From Adiantum capillus-veneris (taxonomy: Eukaryota; Streptophyta; Polypodiopsida; Polypodiales; Pteridaceae): a DNA stretch of 64,000 nucleotides. Shown here in pieces: positions 55,898 to 64,000 of this stretch. The notes under the pieces are model-generated. The model worked only from the letters and a program-made list of their open reading frames with translations. It was not told the origin of the DNA and did not search any database. A program made the position numbers and the translations under genes. Within the stretch, counting starts at the first letter, position 1; every line of letters starts with the position of its first letter. The stretch is taken from contig CM043953.1 of assembly GCA_014529385.2 (NCBI GenBank), positions 92,943,342 to 93,007,341 on the forward strand, read 5' to 3'.

Positions 55898-57760
55898 ATG
55901 GTTGATTTTTCATTTGACTTCCAGCGTTATGGTCTGACACAGTTTGATGGTGTAGATTTTGTTGCTTGGAAGGAACATATGCTTGTTGCATTGACGGATT
56001 TGGGGCAGGATAAACCCTTGCGTGGTTTATCGGCGAAGCCCAATTCTATGCGTGATGATGATTGGCAGGATCTTGATGAGTTAGCCATGTCTACAATTTG
56101 TTTGCATCTGGTTGAGTCTATTTACTAGCAGGTCTCGAGGGAGACTACAACTCATGCTTTATGGCAGAGTTTACATGCTATGTAAGCGACATCCATGTCT
56201 ACAGGGGAGTCTAGTCCCACTTCTATGTCCATGGGAGAGATTGGTCCCACACGCAAGTCTCGACGGCATAGAGACTTGACATGTTGGCATTGTGGACATA
56301 AAGGGCACTTTAGGCGTCGATGTTTCAGGCGTTTGAGACAACGGAGGCGACAGATGTGTGATGTAGATTTGGGCATGACAGCTGCTAGTGAGATCAATAC
56401 GATGGTTACTGAGTATGCTTGTGATGGCGATGTCACATTTACATCTAGCTTGTCTTCAGACGATCTTATGTCTACGGATTGCATATCGGATTGCACATTG
56501 TCTTCACATTGGTTACTAGATTCAGATGCTACATTCCATGTCACGTCACATCGTGAGTGGTTTAGCACGTTTTCTAGTGGGAGACTTGGTTGTGTGCACA
56601 TGGCTGATGGTGTTGTGTATGACATTGAGGGTGCAGGAGACGTATGTTTGTCCTTGCCCAGTGGTATGAGATTTACCCTGCGTCATGTGCGTTATGTGCC
56701 AGATTTGAGACGGGATTTGATCTCAGTCAGATAGTTACGGGATAGTGGATGTCAGATTTCGCTACGAGAGCGAGATTTTGTGATGCATTTGGGTTCGCTA
56801 GTGATTGCGAGAGGTGCCAGGAGTGGTACAGGTTACCCATTGCATGTGGATCACGGGAGAGACGGTGTTGTCTCTGTGATAACGCAGCCAGGTAGAGAGC
56901 GAGAGAGCAGGTGAGTCTCTTTTGCTCATGGGTTGCAGGGTATTGAGCTCGTTGTGCACACAGTTGGGGCACGACTTGAGCAGTCACACAGAGAGGTGAT
57001 AGAGTCGGACATGCATGCTTTGCTAGTGACTGAGCAAAGCAGAGAGTCAGTTGTGCGAGATACTTCTATGCAGGATAGACAGGTAGAGCGGTCTTGCTCT
57101 AGTGAGTCACGACAGGAGGACGTTGTGCAAGAGTCTATGCATACGGAGTTAGAGCATGAGAGCTCTAGTGAGTCACATCAGATTGAGTGGTCATGTTTGC
57201 AGTGGATGATTGCAGAGGAGGCTGAGATGTCAGTGATTATGCAATCATTCCTTTCTATGCTTGACAGTGAGCATGGGGATATAGTTGTGCAGGATATGTC
57301 TTCCAGCAGACACCTAGAGCAGCTGGTTTGCTCTAAGGTTGCACGACAGGTTGATGCGTCTTTTGTGGACAGTCAGGAGATGCATGTGGCTGACACACCT
57401 TGTCAATCAGAGATGCCTATTGCCAGGGATATATATGTTGATGCATGCTCCGTAGAGCTAGCAGGGCCCGCTAGCATTGCATCGGTATTCGGTGGTCTCA
57501 TGTATGAGATGTTGATCTTGAGACCGGATATCGCAGCTCCAGTGGGAGCATTTGCAGTTAGGGTTGTCAGTCGTTTGTTGACTGATGATGGCATAGTGCA
57601 CAAGGGAGATATGCAGGTATTGCGTACATAGTTGCAGTACGTGTGTGGTACATCTGGTGGTGTATGGACTTACACGGGAGCAGGACAGCCGGATGCACAC
57701 GATCACAGCCAGCCAGTGGGCATCGGTCGAGAGCGGTTTTCTCTCACCTTTTGTAGTCTT
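55898..57760 (+). pseudogene. Copia-S gag-protease fused to RT end (deleted, with in-frame stops)
   Basis: One frame from ATG 55898 stays collinear for more than 1.7 kb, interrupted only by stops (56126, about 56183, 56732, about 56911, 57629). It encodes a copia gag start (YGLTQFDGVDFVAWKEHM), a zinc knuckle CWHCGHKGHFRRRC (about 56280), a protease site WLLDSDATFHVT (Asp-Ser-Asp instead of Asp-Ser-Gly) and RHVRYVPDLRRDLISV. It then passes into an acidic Ser/Glu/Gln-rich stretch (56950-57430) and ends in a decayed RT thumb (GGLMYEMLILRPDIAAPVG). The integrase core, RT catalytic region and RNase H are absent. It must have moved using enzymes of a full-length relative. Confidence 0.8.
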
Positions 57761-57809
57761 TAGACTAGGTTCCCTTGCTTAAAGGCACAGTCGCCTTTAA
57801 GTGGGAGGT

Positions 57810-57997
57810 TGTTGGGGTATAGGCGCCTGTGCCTTGTCCGGCCGCCCAGAGTCTGGGCGCCCACTGACTTGTATACCTTATACATAGCATAAGTGTATAG
57901 GGGGCTGCTCACTCTTTGAGTCTCCCCACCCATATCTGTGTATCGTGTGTCTCCTTATCTCTCACTCTCCGTCTGTGGTGCTCCCCGATCCCCTTCA
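57810..57997 (+). repeat. Copia-S 3' LTR
   Basis: 188 bp, followed directly by the target copy AACAT and the rest of the Gypsy-2 3' untranslated region. Confidence 0.94.
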
Positions 57998-58097
57998 AAC
58001 ATAGGGATCCTCTACCCGCTAAGAAAAGGACTCATGAACATGCTTTATCTTCTCTACACCATAGTCGAGGACGACTATGATTTCAAGAGAGAGGTAA

Positions 58098-59690
58098 TGT
58101 CATAATAATCAATATCTAATTCTCCTAAATGATTTTCTCATATTAAACTGATCATTTAATGTGGGGAAGGCCAGGGGAGAAAAAGCTAGAATATTGGTTA
58201 AGCTAGCAGACCGGCCACAGTAGGGATCCAAAGGAGGGAAAATAGGGATCCAAAGGGGGGGCCATCTGCAAAAGAGCCATGTGCAACAATGGGCTAAAAA
58301 GACCCTAAGGTTCAGCCCATTAAGACTTCCAAAATGCTAAGGTTCCAAAATTCAAAGGTTGTGTCCAAAGGTCAACCCTAGGGAAAATTGGATGCTTTGT
58401 GTGTGCCCTAAAAGTCTTTGCACATCCCTACATGGGAAGGGGCGAGCCCTAAAGGTAGGGGATGAGAGAGAAAGCCACACACACACACACACAGGCTCCC
58501 TTTACACAAAGGAAATGAGGGACACATGTCAGCTCCCTAGGCCAGATGCCCACAAGGTGTGCCCAATTTCTATTGGATGACCGTTGAAGTGGACCAATGA
58601 AAATTAAGCTAGAGTAAATCTAGTTTAATTAATTTAAAAACATTTAATAAAAAAAACCAATGAGAATTAAGTCTCCTAGAAGACTATTGGGCAGTCTCCC
58701 AAGGGGTCCAATGAGCATTCAGGAGCCCCATGGCTTGCCTGATTCCTATTGGCCAGGAGGCAAAGGGGTCCAATGAGAGTTTAGTTTAATTATTTAATTA
58801 CCTAAAGCTCTCACAAAAGGGGAAAGGGGGACACATGTCAGAAGGCTATCACTTATGCTGCTTAATTGTAATTGGCTTGACTTGGGGAGGGCCAATGAGG
58901 CTTCAGGAAGAGCATTTAGCAAGAGGGCTTGCCCAAGAGAGAGAGGGGGCTGATTTTTGCAAGGCATTATCACACACACACACACTCACACAAGCTCATG
59001 TGTGAAGAAAGAGAAGACTATCTCTTCCCAAGCTTTAATGGAGAACTCATCACCTACTCCAAGCTTGTGAGATAGAAGCCTACATCAACACTCTCTTGGC
59101 ATGTGGATGCAAATCCAACCAAGAGCCAAGCTTCAATGCATGCTCATCTCCTCTACCAAGCTAATTACTAAGCTAAGCTATGCTACATATGAGTGATTAT
59201 GTGAGGAAATGTACATCTTTCTCGTAAGATACTCCTTCTTCCTCTCAATCTACTCTCATACCCTGCTAGCTCTCACCATCTTCGAAGGTGTGTGAGGTCT
59301 TGGGTCTGAGAACGAGGATAATTCAAGTTGTGTTTGTTAAGTGTTTTGCTTAGTGCATGAAGTTTCCATCTTCATTGCACTAGCTAGTCTTGAAGGAACA
59401 CAAAGAATTGTATTGTACAATGTCTCTCTTGATGGGAGAAACCATAATACAAAGCCTTCTGGAGGGGGGACCGGCTCCATGAAAATCCGGTCCTCAACTG
59501 TTGTCAATAGCTTAATTGCTCTCTCTTTTGAAAGTATTGTCAATGCTATCTAACTAGGTGTTATGCTTTTTGTTGCTCTCTCCACCCAAGCACTCTTGTA
59601 ATTCTCATTAGGAATCTACTCTAATGAAATTCCCACTATGTTCATGCTAATTTCCGCTACACATAAGTTATTAGGCCATTAAATGTTACA
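58098..59690 (+). repeat. Gypsy-2 3' LTR
   Basis: 1,593 bp, preceded by the purine tract AAGAGAGAGGTAA. It shares its ends and many blocks with Gypsy-1 LTRs, but the middle is clearly diverged, so the two belong to different subfamilies. Confidence 0.93.
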
Positions 59691-60023
59691 CCCACCCCCC
59701 TCATTTACATCATTAGCTCCATGTTCGGAGCGAGTGGCTCTACTAAAGGTTTCCTTCAAGCGGCTAAGCACGCTCGGCCCGGACCGTGGGCCCATGGCAT
59801 GCATGTCTTGGCTTGAGCTATCGGGATTATGCATTGGGAAACCCTCCATGACATTGTAGTCAGAGGAAGAGTCACTAGCCGCTATGTTCAGGTCTTGGTT
59901 TGTATTACCTTGGGTCCCCGCCGAGGGCCCGGAACCTAAGGTAGGTGGATAATGAGAACTCGTGTAAGTCGAAATTCTCTCTAGTTGCTCCGTCTCTAGC
60001 ACACGACCAGAGCGCAGATGCAT
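59691..60023 (-). pseudogene. Outer element gag N-terminus
   Basis: Minus-strand frame from ATG 60023 starts MHLRSGRVLETEQ. The M-x-L-R-S-G start is typical of plant gypsy gag proteins, especially Athila/Tat-like ones. It runs open into the Gypsy-2 insertion and resumes at 48332, with an unknown number of codons lost there. The rest is Ser/Gly-rich and not otherwise recognisable. Confidence 0.75.
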
Positions 60024-60241
60024 GTGCCTTTGACAACCACAGAACTAACAACCTTAATACTAAGACCTTATCTCACAGAGAAAAAACAGAGTACCTTTGA
60101 AAACTTCATTAACAAAGAAATACATAGTAGCAACACAAAATCCTTCTTCTCAACACACATACCCTCCTTCCTTACCTTTCCTACAATTGAAATTGCACCA
60201 CAAAAGAAGCACAGAGTGCCATTCAAGCTTAGTGTATGGCA

Positions 60242-60261
60242 TTCCCCGATAACGGTGCCGA
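60242..60261 (-). other. Outer element primer-binding site (tRNA-Asp type)
   Basis: The minus strand reads CGGCACCGTTATCGGGGA a few bases inside the 5' LTR. This agrees with the tRNA-Asp complement used by many plant gypsy elements (TGGCGCCGTTGCCGGGGA) at 14 of 18 positions. Confidence 0.75.
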
Positions 60262-60264
60262 AAA

Positions 60265-60834
60265 TGTGTGCGTATGTCGCAAGTGTCAATGCAAGGAACT
60301 TGCCGATACACTGTATGCGAGCCACAAATGGCTCCAAGCACACAACATGCCTAAACTAGTAAGTTCAAAGATGGCAATGGTGTGTCACTCACCGCTCTAC
60401 GCTTGCTCTCGTGGAGGATTCCTCGCCGCGAAGAAGGGGGAGACGCCGCTACGCCGCGCTCAACCGTCTCGCCGCCATCGTGCTGCCGCAATGTTTGATC
60501 GCACACTCTCTTTCTCTCTCTCTCACGCATACACACACACACAAGGAGATGAAGAAGAAGAATATGGAGATGGAGCAAGAGCACTCTTCAATTGCACACA
60601 TGAGAGAATGAGTGAATTTTAGGTTTAGTTGACTTTTATATGATCTTGCCCCATTCACACTTGGGCGCCCATGCTTAGCCAACTAATCCCTTGAACGTTC
60701 CAGTTAGAGTGCGCCTGTCATCGGCGATCACTCTTACCCTGTTCCTATTGGACCGACAAGCCCGGTACCTGAATCTACCAAATAAATAATATGACGTCCG
60801 TTGTAGGTGATAGGAATGTGCGTGAGGGTTAGCA
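60265..60834 (-). repeat. Outer element 5' LTR
   Basis: 570 bp. In plus orientation it starts TGTGTGCG and ends GTTAGCA, followed by target copy TTGGT. Diverged from 42992-43558. Confidence 0.92.
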
Positions 60835-60840
60835 TTGGTC

Positions 60841-61160
<320 letters not shown>

Positions 61161-61343
61161 AAGAAAATATTGCATACACGACAACAACCGTGGCTAAAAT
61201 CGCGATAGTGATTTGAAAGCATAATCGCACACTACAAGGGATCACTTGGTTACCGTTTTTTCGACGTCGATGGCGAGTGTCAGTATAAGCGTTGATAAAG
61301 ATGGAGGGAGACATTTCTCAATTCAAAATTCAAATTTTAAATT

Positions 61344-61500
61344 TCATTTCTTATACCGACGCGTATACGGACGTCAATACCAACGCATATACCGACGCTC
61401 ATACCGACAACTATACCAAACGTTTTTTTATCAACGCATGTACCGATGTGTATATCGACGTCTGTATCAGCGCATATATATAGATGCCTGTATCGACGAC
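61344..61500 (+). repeat. Left 12-bp subterminal repeat array
   Basis: About twelve degenerate copies of TATACCGACGCN. Because 12 is a multiple of 3, open frames show a four-residue repeat (Thr-Asp-Ala-Tyr type). Confidence 0.8.
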
Positions 61501-61684
61501 CTGCTACTTTACAATACTTGAGAGCTTATTTTTCGTGTTTTCTCTCTTCTCCACACCACGGCTCCTCCATAGATTCTCCCCATCTCCTCCTCCCTCCTTG
61601 CAAACCTTCATGGAGTTGCCTCTTCTGACTTCTCATCTATGCTTCCACACATTTCTACACAAAGAAGGTACTTTTTTTTTGTAT

Positions 61685-61975
61685 TTGTGTTAAAAAATTT
61701 GTGTTTGGGTGTGTGGGTAACAAAATGCTTATGCTTTGTTTTTGCAGGTATTTAACCATTCGTACTTCTCGCACACTCACATTCTTTAAATGTAAGTGCT
61801 CCTTCTTTTTATTTCATGCACACACACATAAACATAAATATTTGTGTTTATATGTGTGGGTAAAAATGTTTATGCTTTGTTTTTGCAGGTATTTTCTTGA
61901 CTGTTCGTACTTCTCGCACACTCACATTCTTTAAATGTGAGTGCTTCTTCTTTTTCTTTCATGCACACACACATA
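61685..61975 (+). repeat. Tandem duplication containing exon-like cassettes
   Basis: Two ~140-bp copies each hold a TGCTTTGTTTTTGCAG acceptor-like site, about 45-50 bp of near-identical sequence with CGTACTTCTCGCACACTCAC, and a donor-like AAATGTAAGTG or AAATGTGAGTG. It looks like a duplicated small exon. No coding sense was found. Confidence 0.65.
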
Positions 61976-62019
61976 CGCTTAAATATACACATATAACTAC
62001 ACACACGCACACATAATCA

Positions 62020-62590
62020 CTATTTATGATTATGATTAAGCTTATGATGCACATAATGAAAATGATTATGGTTTTAACAATACCTTTATTTTTATGCTTA
62101 TGCTTATGATAATGCTTATGGTTATGGTTTATTTTTTGCTATGTCATTAACAATGGTTATTGTTTATTTTTTATTATGCTAGCAACAATGGTTATGTTTT
62201 TTATAACTCTTTTATGGTTATGGTTATGGTTATGGTTATGTTTATGTTTATGTTTATGATAGTGGCAACGGTTATGGTGTTAACAACGGTTTCGGATATG
62301 GTATTTATATGGTTATGTTAGTGGCAATGGTTATGGCTTTTGACACCCTTTTATGGTCATGGTTATGATAGTGGCAATGGTTATGATTTTGTTTATGATT
62401 ATGTCATTGGCATTGGTTAAGGTTATGGTGTTGTTTATGGTTGAGGTAATCATTATGTTTAAATTTAAAGTTATGGTTTTTCTTCCAGTTATCATTATGG
62501 TTATACTTATAGTTTTGTGTTTATTCATGGCAATGATAATAGTTATGGTTATCATGGTTTTGATTATTGCAATTTCTAGTTTCATATTTA
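62020..62590. repeat. Degenerate TTATGG / TTATGA repeat tract
   Basis: Irregular hexamer-like repeats (GGTTATGGTTATGGTTATGG near 62215) extend over more than 500 bp. ORFs of Ile, Met and Val in it are low-complexity artefacts. Confidence 0.75.
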
Positions 62591-62764
62591 TGATCGTTTG
62601 TTTAACACTTCTTTATTGTTTTATAATGCACTATCAATCTATCTTAATGCAAAGTTCGATTACATTTTCCTTCTTCTTTTGAGCAAAGAGGTTGTACCTT
62701 TGTTATTGCATCATATGTAGCAACAAATGGCACTACTCTCTGCTCAAAAAAAAATTGCAGGTGC

Positions 62765-62950
62765 AAACGTCGGTATGTGCGTCTGTACAAGTGTCTCTAT
62801 AGGTGTCGATATAGGCATCTGTACAGACGTTCGTACTGATGCTTGTACAGTCGTTTGTACAGGCATCGATACAAGTATCGATATACGCGTTGATATGAGC
62901 ATCGATATACGTGTCCATATAGAAAGTGATTATACCAACGCGTATACCAA
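62765..62950 (-). repeat. Right 12-bp subterminal repeat array
   Basis: On the minus strand, degenerate copies of TATATCGATGCN-type units, the same family as the left array but inverted relative to it. Confidence 0.8.
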
Positions 62951-63059
62951 TGATACGAGTTCGACGTGTATACAGGTGCTTATTCTGACGTATTTTAATT
63001 GTAGACCACGTTTATGTGCGTCGATACAAACGTCGATTTTTGTGCGACATGTTGTATTG

Positions 63060-63383
63060 GCAGTAATAGCTGTGGTAACATACCCGCAGCTATTACCGAA
63101 TCAATTGCCACACATATTATCGCGCTAATTACTACTAAACACCTATTAAAAAAAAAAGGTGCTCCTTGAATTTTGGGTGGCCCAAATGAGCTTCTTTATT
63201 TTATACCTGCATAAAACAATGAAACATCAATTGTTTTTTGAAAGAGTATACCAAAAAGAAAAAAAATTGAAATTGAATTTACTTTACCTTGACAATTTAA
63301 TGTGCAGAAGATCAACTATTTAAAAAAGTTACAAATAAAAAGAAAATAGTTGTATATACATTGTGCCACATTGGGACTTTACA
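63060..63383. other. Probable 3' flank of the minus-strand gene; short hairpin
   Basis: A 10-bp inverted repeat (GTAATAGCTG / CAGCTATTAC) occurs at about 63063-63096, directly beside the CACTA right end. The rest is AT-rich and may include the 3' untranslated region of the gene ending at 63384. Confidence 0.4.
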
Positions 63384-63588
63384 AAAGTTTGGACAAATAT
63401 TTTTCTATATAATCCTCCTCCTCCTCGTCCTCATCCTCGTCTAGAGGCACGTATTCGATCACCTTCACTCTACATAAACCCAAACCAAATAAAACAAATA
63501 TCAACAGCTCAAAACAATTGATATAAAATTATTCGTTTAAACTTACCGCTTATAGTGATCCAACCACTGCATCGAATTGCTCGAGAGA
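63384..63588 (-). CDS. Last two exons of an unidentified gene, interrupted by an LTR
   Basis: Minus strand: exon 63588-63546 (NSMQWLDHYK), donor CG|GTAAGT, a 75-bp intron, acceptor TATGTAG at about 63471, then a final exon (VKVIEYVPLDEDEDEEEEDY, ending YLSKLL and a TAA at about 63384). The phase joins across the intron to make an Arg codon. The acidic tail and good splice sites argue for a real gene end. The upstream part is cut by a gypsy LTR starting at 63589, so the gene is probably inactivated or chimeric. The family is not recognised; it could also belong to a transposon. Confidence 0.5.
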
Positions 63589-64000
63589 TGTAATGGAATT
63601 AGCCTTTTAACTTGAGTTGGAGCGGAAAGTGAATAACATATTGAGCATTCTTTTGAGTATAGATTTATAGTGAGAAAGAAAGTGCTTGGATAGAGAGAGC
63701 AACATTAACACATTACTTCATTAACATGGCATGAGCAATAAGAGTGAGATTTTAGAGAAATTGACACCAATAGAGGACCGGATTAGTTGGAGCCGGTCCC
63801 TCTCCAATAGGCATTTGTATTATAGATTCTTCCATGATGGAAGACTTATTTATAATACAACTGTTTGTGTTCCTTGCGACTTTCTTGATGAGATGAAGAT
63901 GGTAAGCTTCACTCACCAAGTATAACAACAATAAACATGATTAGCATGAACTTGGAAAATTCCTAGCCTCAATCCCAAGACCTCAAACACCATGAAAGGT
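63589..64000 (-). mobile_element. Gypsy-family LTR, partial (runs off window)
   Basis: The minus strand ends GGCTAATTCCATTACA at 63589, like the Gypsy-1 and Gypsy-2 LTR ends. It includes the GTTGCTCTCTCTATCCAAGCAC block and a diverged copy of the GGACCGGCTCCA...TCCGGTC segment (about 63777-63810). No tRNA-Met primer site follows 63589, so this end is a 3' LTR or a solo LTR. Confidence 0.75.

Larger units (their letters stand above)
54094..57997 (+). mobile_element. Copia-S, short deleted copia element in Gypsy-2
   Basis: Two 188-bp LTRs (54094-54281 and 57810-57997), starting TGTTGGGGTATAGG and ending CCCCTTCA, flanked by a perfect 5-bp duplication AACAT (54089-54093, 57998-58002). It has an initiator tRNA-Met primer site (54284-54295) and a purine tract AAGTGGGAGGT before the 3' LTR. 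The internal region is only ~3.5 kb and lacks most of integrase and RT. It is the youngest layer of the nest. Confidence 0.94.
48333..59690 (+). mobile_element. Gypsy-2, Ty3/gypsy element inserted in the outer gag
   Basis: Same family and domain order as Gypsy-1. The 3' LTR (58098-59690) is complete, starting TGTCATAATAATC and ending AAATGTTACA. Only the last ~148 bp of the 5' LTR remain (48333-48480). The outer gag reading frame continues on both sides, which proves insertion within that gene. The target copy on the right is CCCAC; the left copy is lost with the deleted LTR. Copia-S lies inside its 3' untranslated region. Confidence 0.92.
42992..60834 (-). mobile_element. Outer LTR retrotransposon (gag-protease type), host of Gypsy-2
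   Basis: Direct LTRs at 42992-43558 and 60265-60834 (567 and 570 bp) share TG...CA ends. A perfect 5-bp target duplication TTGGT flanks the element (42987-42991, 60835-60839). The minus-strand primer site resembles the tRNA-Asp type and a purine tract precedes the 3' LTR. The internal region reads gag start, then (across the inserted Gypsy-2) zinc knuckles, protease and an unrecognised C-terminal region, with no reverse transcriptase or integrase seen. LTRs differ at roughly 5% or more by eye, so this is the oldest layer of the nest. It is best described as a non-autonomous, gag-retaining element, possibly related to Athila/Tat-type gypsy. Confidence 0.88.
61230..63059. mobile_element. Non-autonomous CACTA-like DNA transposon
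   Basis: The left end reads CACTACAAGGG, the classical start of plant CACTA (En/Spm) elements. The right end reads TTGTATTG, its complement with one change. Both ends are flanked by GCA (61227-61229, 63060-63062), a 3-bp duplication as expected. Inside each end lies an array of a 12-bp repeat (TATACCGACGCN type) in opposite orientation (61344-61500 and 62765-62950), like the subterminal repeats bound by CACTA accessory proteins. No transposase frame is present. The middle has exon-like duplicated segments and a TTATGG-rich tract. End homology is imperfect, so the call is moderate. Confidence 0.6.

Noticed and set aside
62331-62682. Membrane protein ORFs of Ile/Met/Val composition
   Set aside because: Both strands give similar low-complexity frames because of the TTATGG-like repeat.
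61344-62950. CRISPR-like array
   Set aside because: Units are 12 bp, degenerate and contiguous without spacers, and the genome is a plant; they fit subterminal transposon repeats.

Overview
This is a land-plant nuclear window dominated by nested LTR retrotransposons. The plant assignment rests on plant-type Ty1/copia and Ty3/gypsy polyproteins, initiator-tRNA-Met and tRNA-Asp primer-binding sites, short GT-AG introns, and a Pumilio-family gene. Very frequent long (AG/CT)n tracts and stacked insertions suggest a large, repeat-rich genome. A fern or another non-flowering lineage is a guess that I cannot confirm. There are no prokaryotic features.

Layout, left to right. (1) 1-8056: low-gene-density DNA holding a degraded spliced coding sequence of unknown family (3480-4773, minus), an orphan capsid-like ORF between ~88-bp direct repeats (5124-7236), and CT microsatellites. 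(2) 8057-13647: a full-length but mutated copia element (Copia-A). It abuts a decayed, integrase-less copia (13648-16010), a minus-strand gypsy integrase fragment (16240-16960) and a LINE reverse-transcriptase fragment (17137-17545). (3) 18509-23734 (minus): the only convincing complete host gene, a five-exon Pumilio/PUF RNA-binding protein of 842 residues that also carries a CCCH zinc finger. Its leader contains three short upstream ORFs. (4) 24260-28463: microsatellites, a foldback element with a tRNA-like core, and a SINE-like element. (5) 28464-42452: Gypsy-1, a chromodomain-type gypsy element with a 5-bp target duplication (GTGTG). Its 5' LTR is split by an apparently intact copia (Copia-N, target duplication AGCTC, one uninterrupted 1,428-codon ORF). 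(6) 42987-60839: a three-level nest. The outer minus-strand element (target duplication TTGGT, tRNA-Asp primer site) encodes gag and protease but no visible reverse transcriptase. It was invaded by Gypsy-2 (same family as Gypsy-1), which was in turn invaded by a short deleted copia (Copia-S, target duplication AACAT). (7) 60841-64000: CT/CA repeats, a non-autonomous CACTA-like DNA transposon with inverted arrays of a 12-bp repeat (61230-63059), the last two exons of an unidentified minus-strand gene, and a gypsy LTR that enters that gene and leaves the window.

How the parts relate. The host genes do not form a pathway; the window is mainly a record of insertions. Copia-N is the best candidate for a recently active autonomous element, because its ORF is intact and its LTRs are almost identical. 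Gypsy-1 and Gypsy-2 share an unusual arginine/serine-rich gag segment and are both broken by point stops and small indels. The outer element would have needed reverse transcriptase and integrase from elsewhere. All calls come from reading the sequence by eye. Family names rest on recognisable motifs, not on database searches.
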